From assembly GCF_032854445.1 (NCBI RefSeq), contig NW_027017967.1, forward strand, positions 219,153 through 283,152: a DNA stretch of 64,000 nt. The letters are read 5' to 3'. The position numbers were made by a program, and so were the translations under genes. Position 1 is the first letter of the stretch. The number at the start of each line of letters is the position of its first letter. The notes under the pieces are model-generated. The model saw only the letters and a program-made list of their open reading frames with translations. It did not search any database and had not been told where the DNA came from. Positions 50,881-62,045 of the stretch are shown piece by piece. The stretch is from Liolophura sinensis. Taxonomy: Eukaryota > Mollusca > Polyplacophora > Chitonida > Chitonidae.

Positions 50881-51079
50881 TACCAGAGTTTTCTCCCCTC
50901 CTGTGTTAGGAGATAGGCCTAATGACGGCAAGTGATTGGACGGTGATTAGGGCCTTAGTTACCCATGGAATTGGTTGAATTTTGACAGGTGATTACCAAA
51001 AGTAGACTTCTACCATCTGTGTGAGTTTGGTGGAATTACAATGAGTCGAAGGGGCAAAATGGCCTAATTTAGTGCCGCA
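50881..51079. repeat. Dispersed repeat as at 32.4 and 56.3 kb
   Basis: GGTGATTAGGGCCTTAGTTAC and TTTTGACAGGTGATTACC. It interrupts the satellite. Confidence 0.6.
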
Positions 51080-51400
51080 CATTGTCAGCTGTGAACATCG
51101 AAGGCATAGGTTGAGATAGATTTCCCCCCAAATTTTTTCTTTGAAGTGTTTTGTCCAATTTCTGCTTATTTGTCAATAATTTACATGCCTTGCTGATTGA
51201 GCATGCCAATTTTGAGTGCTGTGTGTGTGAAATTAAAGGAATCATATCCAAATCTGAATGCAGATTTGCACCCGTCAACATTGAAATACAGGTATGACAC
51301 AGTTTCCCCCACCAAATAATCGTTTACAAATTTTTATGGAACTTCTGATTAGTTGTGAATAATCTACATGCATTGAACCTGCAATTCCCGATTACGAGAG
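51080..51400 (-). repeat. 186-bp satellite, inverted, short block
   Basis: Nearly two monomers. Confidence 0.85.
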
Positions 51401-51424
51401 GATTGCTTTACAGTCGTATACTGG

Positions 51425-51727
51425 TTTGTTTGTTTGTTTGTTTGTTTGATTGGAGTTTTACGCCGGGCTCAAGATTATTTCACTCACATGACCCCGTGCC
51501 AGCATAAGTGTTGGAGGAAACCGGGCTGTGCCGGGAAGGAGGGTGGGGGTGGGGGAGTGGGGGGGGGGGGGGGGGAGCCAGGACCTTCAGTAGGTTGCTG
51601 GCAAACCTTCGCTCGTAAATCTGGAGACAAAGCCAATGGCAGCTGGATTTGAACTCACAACCTCATTGGTGCGATGCTACAGTGGTCATTGTACAATGCA
51701 CGCTAACCGCTCGGCCACGAAGGCCCC
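51425..51727 (-). mobile_element. SINE family A, diverged
   Basis: Minus-strand copy with (TTTG)n tail and head end GCTCGGCCACGAAGGCCCC. A G-rich tract (51,538-51,576) has expanded inside it. Confidence 0.75.
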
Positions 51728-51963
51728 TTCTGTAATGGTAGCCGTCATAAGTTAAAGCAAAAAGGCAAAACAGTCAAATAAAACTGAACTTAATCATTTT
51801 ATTGCAATGAATAAGAAAGAAGGTTACAATTTAACGGCATCCATAAGGGTGCTGCTAGATATTACAAAATGCAAGCTCACATAAATCAATGTTTGCCTTA
51901 AAAACAAAATAATTAAACCACTGTGAGAACCGCAACAGATTAGTTAGTTAACGCACTGATAGA
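51728..51963 (-). other. Probable 3' UTR of the DUF7869-like gene
   Basis: A/T-rich stretch after the stop. On the minus strand it contains AATAAA-like motifs (TTATTT at 51,798 in plus). No other feature. Confidence 0.4.
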
Positions 51964-53404
51964 TCATTCACTTTCTGACAAGTCACTGTCAACTTCATCC
52001 ATAGGGGCAGCACCTTGGTCATTATTTACTTCTGTAGGTAGATTATCGAAGGAGACTTGTGCTTCGGTGCGACAGAAACGCTTCAGAACCTGGAGGTCTT
52101 TAAACCTTGCAGCAGCAATGTTCAGCCTACTGCTGTACAAAGGCTGCGGGTCACCCATCAGGACCCTCCAAACATCTTTACCTTTATCGCCACGACCAGT
52201 AAGAACAGCACTCTCGTGCGCACCATTCCATGAATTTCTATACATCATCATCCGTCGATGTTGCTGTCTGAATTCAATACCTTTAATAGGCCGGGTTGCC
52301 ACAGGACAGGTTGTTCGATATAAGGGTTTCAAGTAGGCTGTGAAATTGAAAAACATTGCTTGTTCCATTTGCACCACACAAAAAGGACTGGGCATTTTCC
52401 TGGCATTCTGAATTTGTGTTCTCTATTCATCAATGGTTTCCACACGTGCTTTTTGATTTACAAGGGCCATATCTCTATCGCATTCCATGTAACTATGGCC
52501 TCTCTCTGGAAATGTAATATGGACATCTGTAAAACGCTTCTTCTTGTTTACCAAATAATGTAAGTATCTGAAGACAGTAAAATTCTTGTTTTGACCCGCA
52601 CAGGAATCACAGAATGAATTCAAAACTTGCACATTGGCATTAAGATCATTTGTAATGAAATGATCAAGCATTGAGCAAACATCATCAGAGCCCTTTTTGG
52701 CAATAGTTTCATCATAAGTGTAAAAATAAGCTTGATCAGAACCTAACACATGGATGTTAAATGACAAGAAAGTTAGTTGACGTCTGTAGTACACATCGTC
52801 TGTACTAATATTGGCATGTACAAGTTTTTCGGGAAATCAAACGCCACAGCAACCACAGTAGGGTTAGTTTGAGAAGTTTTCGAGCATTGCTTTTTTCTTT
52901 TGTAAAAAGAATCTGCCTTCCTTTTGTGAAGCTCATGTTGAGCAGACAGGGTTTCACGCTCCTTGAGCAAAGTCGCAGGTGTCGGGGATCCAGTCAGTTC
53001 CTTATCAATACTTTGAATCTTAGTAATGAAGGTGTCACAACTTGAACAAGTGTCCTTTCTAGGATAGCCAAATGAGATATTAAATTTCTCATGAAATATT
53101 TTCCTGTAGCTTTCATAACTGAGCTTATCTTCTGGATATGTCTCCATGTACATGGCGTGCATTTTGGAAATGTTGAGTTCTTCAGGGAGAAAGAGTTTTC
53201 TGGAGCGACTCAAAGCGTAGTGAGAAGTGCGTCCACGAAAGGAAGAAATGGGGTCTTTCACTTTCTGGATCTCTTCTTACTTTAATCAATGGGGGTGATT
53301 GTTGTGCTTGCCTCTTTTGTCTTGTGGTGGGTGACCTAAAACAGTGACAATTAAATAAAATATATCTTGCACCTAGATATAAACTACAGGTGTGTTAACT
53401 TTGA

Positions 53405-53573
53405 TTTTGTGTGATTTGGATTGGAGTTTTGAGCCGTGCTCAAGATTATTTCACTCATATGATGGCATGCCAGCATTAGTGTGTGAGAAAACCGGGCAGT
53501 GCCTGCATGGGGGCAACCCACACCTTTCTGCAGGTTGTTGGGAGTATGTAAGCCATATAAAGGCTGGGTCTCC
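53405..53573 (-). mobile_element. SINE family A, 3' part, in intron
   Basis: GATTGGAGTTTTGAGCCGTG to TTTCTGCAGGTTGTTGGG: tail half only, minus strand. Confidence 0.65.
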
Positions 53574-53584
53574 TATGCGCCTCT

Positions 53585-53834
53585 GGCCTCCGTTGCTCAG
53601 TCGGTTAGCACGCTAGCACTGCGTAGTGACCCAGAAGCCTCTCACCAATGCAGTCGCTGTGAGTTCAAGACCAGCTTATGCTGGCTTCCTCTCCGGCAAC
53701 CTGCGGATGGTCGTGGGTTTCCCCGGGCTCTGCCCGGTTTCCATCCACCATAATGATGGCCGCCGTCGTATAAGTGAAATATTCTTGAGTATGACGTAAA
53801 ACACCAATCAAAAAAAAAAAAAAAAAAAAAATCT
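53585..53834 (+). mobile_element. SINE family A with target duplication, in intron
   Basis: It is flanked by TATGCGCCTCT (53,574 and 53,835), ends in ~24 A, and is slightly shortened inside (about 20 bp missing near 53,692). It looks recent. Confidence 0.9.
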
Positions 53835-53845
53835 TATGCGCCTCT

Positions 53846-54149
53846 CAATGTCAGGTCAAAGACACTCAACATGACACCAAACCCAGTTACATTATACTGA
53901 CACCGGGTCGTTGCTGTAACCCCATAAAGCTGAGCGTGAAACGAGGCAATGCAACTACCATTCTAAAGTCTTTTAAAACTACGGTTTTTAAGTATGACCC
54001 GACTCAGGATCGAACTTGGGTCCACGAGACAGACGGAGTCACCGGGGCCAATTTATAATAAATGAAGGCTGGATAAAAGCATCTCTAGAGCAGACATTGA
54101 GCAGATACAAATAATAAATAAAAAGAAAGTGGAATAGCAGATTAGAATC
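53846..54149 (-). other. Rest of intron
   Basis: Non-coding. A tRNA-like phrase (GATCGAACTTGGGTCCACGAG, 54,010) may belong to a different decayed SINE. No further gene. Confidence 0.35.
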
Positions 54150-54602
54150 ACCTGTTTGAGCAATGGATTTCCTGATGATTTCCACTCGCTTTACTGAGAT
54201 CCCAAATATCGCTACAAAAGCTTTCAGACACACCTTGACTTTCCGTGATGATTGTTCCCCTGGAATACGTACACAGTAATTATAGGAGCTATCATGCAGA
54301 TTAGCAGTCATCTCTGGTTTACGTGGCCTTCGTCTTTGCACACCATGAATTTCTATAAGTGTGGAAAGACATGCATCTTGAGCATCTTTTGTTGTATAGT
54401 TGTTGTTAAAAGCATTGACTAATGCCTGTCTCTCCTCATCTGTTATATTCTCGAAGCACTTGTGTCTTCTACACTTACAGTCTGGGCCACTGACATGACT
54501 ACAAAGCCTCTGTCTTTTAGCTTTTCCTCTTGATCTACCTGTTTTCTTTCTTTTCTTGGGTTTATCAGTGGGATGAGGATGTGCACATTGATTGTCCACC
54601 AT

Positions 54603-54869
54603 CTTGAATCTTATGTTGCCATCCAGACGAACAGTCATTGGTCAGACAGTCACATGATGCAAAGCCAAGGCACATGAGTGGACAACTCTCGTTTTTCCAT
54701 ACAAAGAATTGGACTGCACTCGTTCTTCCACAGTGATGTGTTTATACTACCCCCTCTTTTGTGGGGTCTACACCCGTTTTTCCGCATAATAATAACGTCA
54801 ACACATAAGTAGCAACAGAGCTACCAGACAGGGGCAATAACTCTAAATTTTTAACAAAATGTGACATCA
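54603..54869. other. 5' flank of the DUF7869-like gene
   Basis: No clear inverted ends are seen. A promoter is probably here (divergent A/T-rich patches), but no TATA box is convincing. Confidence 0.35.
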
Positions 54870-55500
54870 CTCGAGTCTTCAAGTGTATTAGAGTTGTCTC
54901 CCCTCCTGTGTTAGAGATAGGGTATGAAATACGGCTATGACACCTAGTTTCCCCCTCTATAAATTTTTTTAAACGGTTTTTCAAACTGCTGTTTATTTGT
55001 GAGTAATGTAGATACATTGCTGATTCTGCATGCGAATTTTGAATGGTGTGTGTGTGAAATTAAAGGAATCATGTCCAGATCTGAATGAAGATTTGCACCC
55101 ATCAACATTGAAGACATGGCTTGAGAGATAGATCCCCCCCCCCCCACCAAATATTTTCTTAAAAGTGTTTTATCCAACTTCTGCTTACTTGTGAATAATC
55201 TGTGTGTGTGAAATTAAAGGAATCATATACAAATCTGAATGCAGATTTACACCCCTCAACATTGAAATACAGGTATGACACATAGTTTCCCCCACCAAAT
55301 ATTTTCTTAAAAGTGTTTTATCCAATTTCTGGTTGTTTGTGAATAATCTACATGCATTGCTGATTGAGCATGGTAATTTTGAATGGTGTTTGTGTGAAAT
55401 TAAAGGAATCATGTCCAGATCTGAATGCACATTTGCACCCATCAACATGGCTTGAGAGATAGATTTCCTCCCCAAATATTTTTTTAACATATATGTACGT
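54870..55500 (-). repeat. 186-bp satellite, inverted block
   Basis: Three to four monomers on the minus strand, with a 12-C run at 55,133. Confidence 0.9.
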
Positions 55501-55504
55501 ATGT

Positions 55505-55632
55505 ATGCATGTATTTATGACAGGCATCAAGTTGCAAAAATACATCCCTATATATGTAGATATTATGTAAAATAGGTGGCGAGATGCCTGGATCGAAATC
55601 CTGCCTTAGGATGGGTACCTCTGTTTTTGTAA
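55505..55632 (+). repeat. Dispersed repeat with B-box-like core
   Basis: Third copy of the 7,396 repeat (GCATCAAGTTGCAAAAATAC, GGATCGAAATCCTGCC). Confidence 0.6.
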
Positions 55633-56339
55633 ATTGGTGGCTGATGTGTGATTGTAAATAAAATGGAAAATAGTGGTTATTGTTAGAGTGTGAGGCAATA
55701 GGAGTGTTAGGGTGATGTGTGTGGTGTTAGAGAGGTAGTATGTAAGGCATGGAAGGTGTAGTTGTTTTAAAGCACATAGGGCCAATGTTATTAGATAGCC
55801 CCATGTTAAAGCATAGGGCCCATGTTATTGGATAGGTCAGAAAGTTTTGGTCTCTAAAAAGTGGAAGCTGAAGTTGTTGGCAACAGAGGGCGCTCAAGTG
55901 ACAAGTTCTAGTGACAGCAGCGTCTTGTCGTACAGCAGTAACAGCATTTGCAGAATTTTTGCTTCCATTTTGACTGACTTACGACGTGGTAAGTACTAAA
56001 TATTGCCATGTCAGCTGTTAGATATATGTAACATGCGACAAAAAAGGCAAAAACAAAAAATTACAGCACGTAATACATACGTAGGGTCACGACAACTGCC
56101 CTTTCAGTGAAGTTCAGGTCACAGAAGAGTAGAGCGTTAGAAGAGCAGTTGAATCAAAAGCAATATGGCTCCCCATCTGCAGCATTTTACAGCATTTTTG
56201 GCTCCCGAGTACTGAATATTGCAGTGTCAGTGGTTTATAAGGTATTTATAGACTCCAACCCAAACGGAAAATTAAAACTTGGCTCCGCGTTGCCTATGTA
56301 CAACGCGAAACCGACGTTCCCGGCGGTAACTTTTGACAG
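55633..56339 (+). repeat. Dispersed repeat matching 48.4-48.7 kb, with preceding spacer
   Basis: 55,900-56,339 matches the minus strand of 48,440-48,740 and ends ACAACGCGAAACCGACGTTC, a phrase repeated at 56,778, just before the RING element starts. 55,633-55,880 has no feature. Confidence 0.6.
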
Positions 56340-56800
56340 GTGATTACCATAGGTATGGCTCTACCAGCTAAGTGAGTTTGGTGAAATTGGAATGAGTTGA
56401 AGGTGAGTATGGGCTAATTTAGTGCCGTACTGTAATGGAATGGGCTATAGCACAAGGGTGGATAAAGGTGGGTAGTGTCAGTGTGGAGTCCCGTATCCCG
56501 TTAATTACTGTCCGATGGTGCTGAAATTTAACAGGTCAGTAGACAATTTATTGTGCTAGATACCTGCGGAGTGTTATGGCATTGAGATGAGCAGATCATG
56601 AGTACGGTGTGTTAGAAGGTGAGTATGTCGGGAATCTGGAAATGTGGGGAGTGTGTCGAAGTGACAATCCCTTTTCGCCTATGCAGAATACGGGGAAGTG
56701 TCACAGATTTGTGACCGAAAGGTGAGTATGATACAAGTGTGGGTGTTGAAGGGTGACTATGGGTGGGAATTTGTGCCTATGTACAACGCGAAACCGCCGT
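56340..56800. repeat. Dispersed repeat as at 32.4 kb
   Basis: GAATGAGTTGAAGGTGAGTA, TTAATTACTGTCCGATGGTG and GTATGATACAAGTGTGGG recur at 32.6 kb and 61.8 kb. No gene. The minus-strand ORF 56,701-56,982 is not convincing. Confidence 0.55.
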
Positions 56801-57064
56801 TCCCGGCGGTAACTTATACTACCCATGTTAAATTCGTCGAATGCCGTAGTGTAATCCAATGTACATGAGATAAAGCCATCTTGTCTACAGCTGAAGATGC
56901 ATATGGCTAACTTTACCCTTACAACAGACACACGCTCCAAGTGATACGACTTTCTGCTCGCCAAGACAATTTCAGATTTCACGACATACTCACCAGATAA
57001 TAGGTCATGCTGAGCTCAAGAATAACAGTATTTCGTCTCTTAAATTCCAGAACACCAGACAACC

Positions 57065-57511
57065 ATGCCTTGCCGTATGTGCGGAAGGCTGATGGGCCGG
57101 AGAAACCCTTCCATGAGAATGAGATGTGGCTGTGTTCTTTGCATCAGATGCCTACGCAACACGCTGATGGCAGCATACGGTTTGGCTATAGACGGCAACC
57201 CAGTAACCTTTGCCATGAGTAACCTTTGTCCCTACTGCAGCCCCGACCCCAGGTGGCGCCAGTACGTCGCGCCACCGCAGCCCAGGAGAAGGCCGATGGC
57301 GCCGAGGCTCACGTTGATCGTGCGCTTCACAAACCTACTGATTTGGCGACACGCCAGGTTGCTCCTCAGAGAATTGCCCGCTGTGGTCAGCAGTTACCCT
57401 GTCGCAGGACAGCTCGCGTTGCAGGTCCACACAAACCTGGACAGGGCCATGGTCGTCTTGAATGGATTTAACATGCAGTGCCGTTGGTACTTCGTTGGAT
57501 GGCTCCACTAA
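57065..57511 (+). CDS. RING-finger protein, 148 aa, intact
   Basis: Intact frame from ATG 57,065. Zinc ligands: CRMC (residues 3-6), then CGCVLCIRC and LCPYC. This gives C-x2-C-x13-C-x-C-x2-C-x2-C ... C-x2-C, a RING-like order with Cys where His is usual. A basic Pro/Arg segment (APPQPRRRPMAPR) and a ~70-aa Leu/Val/Arg-rich C-terminus of unknown fold follow. RING domains normally recruit ubiquitin-conjugating enzymes. Encoded inside a terminal inverted repeat, so each element carries it twice. No intron is evident. Confidence 0.65.
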   Translation: MPCRMCGRLMGRRNPSMRMRCGCVLCIRCLRNTLMAAYGLAIDGNPVTFAMSNLCPYCSPDPRWRQYVAPPQPRRRPMAPRLTLIVRFTNLLIWRHARLLLRELPAVVSSYPVAGQLALQVHTNLDRAMVVLNGFNMQCRWYFVGWLH

Positions 57512-57599
57512 CTCAACGCCTTGCGTACGATGGTGTCAGGCTCCCTGGCCCTGTGACTTTCTCCCTGTCACGGTGATCGTCAGTATGTTTTTGTGTGGT

Positions 57600-57830
57600 G
57601 TGTTTTTGTTTGTCCTTGTCCGTGGGAATGGTAATTGGCCCCGGGGCACAGTAATTGGCCCCTGTACCTGTGCTTGTCTCAGTTTTTTTTTTGTGTGTGT
57701 GTGTGGGGGGGGGGGGGGGGGGGGGGGTACGGTAATTGGCCCAGCGGCAGAGTAATTGGCCGTCTCTGTGTTTGTGTCTGTTTGTCCTTGGGCACGGTAA
57801 TGGCCCCTTTCACTAACCATTCAGCAGAAC
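57600..57830. repeat. AATTGGCC minisatellite in terminal repeat
   Basis: GTAATTGGCCC and GAGTAATTGGCC repeat around the G-run. The same motif is at 63,003-63,185 and 32,950-33,310. Confidence 0.75.
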
Positions 57831-58005
57831 CTCCTCGTGGTGTTAGTGGGAAACAGATGAATCATCTGGCTAATGCTGCTGACTCTTTGGTTTCTTCTTT
57901 TGGGAAACAATTACCATAAATGTCCTTGCGTGATTTCTTACTGTATATTGTACAGGCCTTCCTGAATCTGCGAGGCAAATTTGAAGTCTGTGTGTTTAAG
58001 AAGAA

Positions 58006-58440
58006 TAGGTCAGGTAGGGTTTTTTAAAAAAATTTCAAAGTCGAAGTCAAATTTCAACCGCCCGTTTTGGTGGTCAAGATGGCCGTGGAGATCAAAACTC
58101 ACCCCATATTCCTGACCCCTGACCTGGATTAGCTTTTGTATGAAACTTTGAGGTCGATCAGAAAAAAAAGTTTTGGACCCATTTTCCATGTTAAAGCATT
58201 GGGCCCATGTTATTAGATAGCCCCAAAGTTAAAGCAATGGGGCCCATGTTATTAGATAGGGGTCAGAACTCTTTTTCCCTGATTGACCTCAAACTGTAAT
58301 ACACGGGTAATCGAGGTCGTAAATCACAAATCTGAGGTCAGATCTGACCTTTACCTCGACCTTGACCTTCAAAAGGCATTCTTGAGGGACAGTAACATAA
58401 ATCAAAGAACGACAGATAGCTCACCAGCCCTAGTATTTTT
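58006..58440. repeat. GACC-rich dispersed repeat
   Basis: Phrases as at 6.6 kb, ending at the usual junction to satellite (ACATAAATCAAAGAACGAC). Confidence 0.7.
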
Positions 58441-59520
58441 TAAAGGTTTTTTTTATCCAACTTTTAATTATTTGTGAATAAAGTAGATGCCTTACTGATT
58501 CACCATGCTAATTTTCAAAGCTGTGTGTGTAAAATTAAAAGAGTTATTTCCAAATTCAAATGCACATTGTGAATTGTGAACATTGAAGGATAAGTTGAGA
58601 GATAGATTTCCCCTCAAATAATTTTCTTAAAATTGTTTTATCCAACTTCTGGTTATTTGTGAATAATCTACATGCATTGCTGATTCTGCATGCCAATTTT
58701 GAATGGTGTGTGTGTGAAATTTAAGGTGTGATGAAATGATAAAATGAATAACTCTACCAGATTTGTCTCCCCTGCTGTGTTAAGCGATACGGTATGAAAT
58801 ACGGCTATGACATAGTTTCCCCCTCATAAAGATTTTTATAAACGTTCTATCGAACTGCTGTTTATTTGTGAGTACTGTACATGCAATGCTGATTCTGCAT
58901 GGCAATTTTGAATGGGTGTGTGTGTAAAATTAAAGGAAGCATATCCAAATCTGAATGCTGATTTGCACTCGTTAACATCGAAATACAGGTATGACACATA
59001 GTTTCCCCCACCAAATATTTTCTTAAAATTGTTTTATCCAATTTCTGGTTATTTGTGAATAATCTACAGCATTGCTGATTGAGCATGTCAATTAGAATGG
59101 TGTGTGAAATTAAAAGAATCATGTCCAGATATGAATGCATATTTGCACCCATCAACATTGAAGACATGGCTTGAGAGATAGATTCCCCCCCCCCAATATT
59201 TTTTTAAAGTGTTTTATGCAACTTCTGATCATTTCTGAATAATCTACATCCGAATGCTGATTAAACATGCCAATTTTGAATGGTGTATGTGTGAAAGTAA
59301 AGGAATCATATCCAAATCTGAATGCAGATTTGCACCCGTCAACATTAAAATACAGGTATGACACATAGTTTCCCCTACCAAAATATTTTCTTAAAATTGT
59401 TTTATCCAAATTCTGCTTATTTGTGAATGATCTACATGCATTGCTAATTGAGCATGCCAATTTTGAATGTTGTGTGTGTAAAATTAAAAGTGTCATGAAA
59501 TGATTAAATGATTAAATCAT
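58441..59520 (-). repeat. 186-bp satellite, inverted block
   Basis: About six monomers on the minus strand. A short unit without satellite phrases (58,740-58,800) interrupts it. Confidence 0.9.
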
Positions 59521-60500
59521 GTGCAAATTGAGACATTGAACCACCATTTTGCAGGTCAAGGAGGAGGTCAAGGTCAGAGTTGACCTCGGATTCGTGATGT
59601 ACGACCTCATTACCTCTGGTATAAAAATTTGAGGTCAATCAGAGAAAAAAAGTTTATGACCATATCTAATAACATAGACCCTATGCTTTTACATGGGTCT
59701 ATGCGTTAACATGGGAAAATGGGTGAAAAACTCTTTTCTTGGATCGACTTGAAACTTTAACATAAAGGGTAATCAAGTTTGGAAATTACAAATATGAAAT
59801 CAGATCTGACCTTGACTTCGATCTTAACCTTCAAAATGGCGGTGCAAAATCTTTATCCCCATTTTAAAATTTTTTAAAAAAATTCCTGGTTGACCTCTGA
59901 CTTTCGTCTCTTGATATATAATGACCACATCACCTCCCCATTGAAGCATGGCCTCCTAATTGATTTCTAACCTCTGACGTACTTTTGGAATAGTGCATTT
60001 GGAATGTACTATCTGACGTATAGGCTAAGGGTTAAAGGTCAAAAAATAGGTCACGCATTTATGGGCAAGTAATAGGGTCATCACATATCAAAAGGTCAAG
60101 GTGAAGGGTTAACCAGCGATTTTTAAAAGAAATTTTGAAATGGGAGTCAATATTTCAAACGCCGTTCTAGAGTTTAAGGTCAAGGTCAATGTCAACTCTA
60201 ACCTCGGATTCGTGATTTCCGATCTCGATTACCCTTTGTGTTAAAGTCTGAGGTCAATCTGAGAACAAAAGTTTTCGACCCATTTTTGGCCTAAGGGGAG
60301 GTAGTCCTTTGAGGATAAAATGGCTTGAAAATTTTTTGTCTCCGATTGACCTCAAACTTTAATACCAGGGTAATCGAGGTTGTGGATCACGCATCCGAGG
60401 TCAGATCTGACCTTGTCCTCGACCTTAACCTTCAAAATGGCGATCATGAGGGATGATAACATAAACTAAGGAATGACAGATAGCCTCCCCCCCCCCCCCC
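59521..60500. repeat. GACC-rich dispersed repeat
   Basis: Long block with several GAGGTCAATC and CAAAATGGCG phrases. A run of ~17 C at 60,488 marks the satellite junction. Confidence 0.75.
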
Positions 60501-61612
60501 CCCCCAGCCAAATATTTTTTAAAATACTTTTATTCAACTTGATTATTTGTGAATAATATAGATGCATTCTCCATTCACCATGTCAATTTTCAATGCTGTG
60601 TGTGTAAAATCAAAGGAGTTATTGTCAAATTCAAATGCACGTTGTCAGCCGTCAGCAATTAAGGCATGGCTTGAGAGATAGATTTCTCCTCCAAATATTT
60701 CTTTACATTCTTTTTATCCAACTTCTGGTTATTTGTGAACAATCTACATGCATTGCTGATTAAGCAAGCCAATTTTGAATGCTATGTGTGTGAAATTAAA
60801 GGAATCAGATCAAATCTGAATGCATATTTGCACCTGTCAACATTGATATCCAGGTATGACATATAGTTCCCACCTCCAAATATTTTTTCAAAAAATTTTA
60901 TCGAACATCTGGTTGTTTGTGATTAATTTACATGCATTCCTGATTCAGCATGTCAATTTTGAATGCTGTGTGTATGAAATGAGGAATCATTTTCAGATCT
61001 AAATGCACTTTTGCACCCATTAACATTTAAGGCATGGCTTGAGAGATAGATTTCCCCCCAAAATATTTTTTTTTTTAATTTTTTTATCCAACTTCTGGTT
61101 ATTTGTGAATAATCTACATGTACTCCTGATTTTGCTTGCCAACTTTGAGTGCTATATGCGTTAAATTAAAGAAATCATATCCAAATCTGTAGATTTGCAC
61201 CCTTCAACACTGAAATACAGGTATGACACATACATGTAGTTCCCCAAATATTTTTTTAGAAATTTTTTATGGAACCTCTGGTTGTTTGTGAGTAATCTAC
61301 ATGCATTCCTGTCTCAGCATGCCAATTGTGAATGCTGTGTGTGTGAACTAAAGGAATCATGTCCAAATCCCATTGGATATTTGCACCCACTAACATGAAA
61401 GGCATGGCTTGACTGATAGATTTCCCCCCAAAATATTTTAGTAAGTTTTTTATACAACTTCTGCCTATTTGTGAGTAATCTACTTGCATTGTTGATTGAG
61501 CATGCCAATTTTGAATGCTATGTGTGTGAAATTAAAGGAATCATATCCAAATCTGAATGCATATTTGCACATGTCAACCTTGAAGTACAGGTATGGCACA
61601 CAGTAGGGTGTC
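60501..61612 (-). repeat. 186-bp satellite, inverted block
   Basis: About six monomers, more diverged than elsewhere (for example GCATGGCTTGAGAGATAGA at 60,662 and 61,031). Confidence 0.88.
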
Positions 61613-61911
61613 CAAAATGTAGGTCAGAGGTCAACGGAAATGTCGTGGGATGGCCTTCAAGTGTTCAGGCCATCATATACCGAAAGCTCAGTGAAAAAGA
61701 CGATTTTATCTGATTTTTAAATCTGCATAGTTGTCTCTTCTCCTGTGTTAAGCGATAGTTCTCCACTAGAGAGTGCGGGGAAGTGTCACAGATTTGAGAC
61801 GGAAAGGTGAGTATGATGCAAGTGTGGAGTTGAAGGGTGAGTATGGCAGGTATGTGTGTCTAGTATGGGACATACTCTCTCGGAATTCGGAGAATCGGGG
61901 GATACGTATGT
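61613..61911. other. Mixed spacer
   Basis: A GACC-like bit (61,620-61,700), then GTGTCACAGATTTGAGACGG, shared with 56,700. No gene. Confidence 0.4.
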
Positions 61912-62045
61912 ATGTATCTATGTATATGACAAGCCTGCAGTTGCAAAAATACATCCTTACGTCTGTATCGATAATATGTAAAAGAGGTGGCATGATGCCT
62001 TTATCGAATCCTTCCTTGGGATGGGTACCTCTGTTTTTGCAACTT
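61912..62045 (+). repeat. Dispersed repeat with B-box-like core
   Basis: Fourth copy of the 7,396 repeat (GACAAGCCTGCAGTTGC, ATCGAATCCTTCCTTGGG). Confidence 0.6.

Larger units (their letters stand above)
51964..54602 (-). pseudogene. DUF7869-like transposase-type gene, two exons, one frameshift and one nonsense codon
   Basis: Exon 1 (54,602 to about 54,150) starts with ATG in a polar region, then a Cys-rich patch (CSHVSGPDCKCRRHKCFENI), a helical part (ITDEERQALVNAFNNNY) and VCLKAFVAIFGISVKRVEII. It ends at donor AAACAG/GTGATT. The intron carries two SINEs. Exon 2 (about 53,270-51,964) has CSSCDTFITK, then VVAVAFDFPKNLYMP, FCDSCAGQNKNFTVFRYL and FPERGHSYMECDRDMALV, the acidic residues of an RNase H-like core. 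A one-base deletion near 52,785 and TAG at 52,420-52,422 break it. I assign it to the DUF7869 type from the GQNKN and ERGHS motifs. The role in transposition is inference. Confidence 0.75.
56801..58005 (+). repeat. Left terminal inverted repeat (~1.2 kb)
   Basis: It starts GGCGGTAACTTATACTACCC and ends near CTTCCTGAATCTGCGAGGC. It aligns with the inverse of 62,812-64,000 across leader, RING gene, the AATTGGCC repeats and TTTTGGGAAACAATTACC. It contains a run of 23 G at 57,705. Confidence 0.8.

Noticed and set aside
56107-56343. 78-aa ORF at 56.1 kb
   Set aside because: It falls in a dispersed repeat also found at 48.4-48.7 kb, where the frame is not kept.
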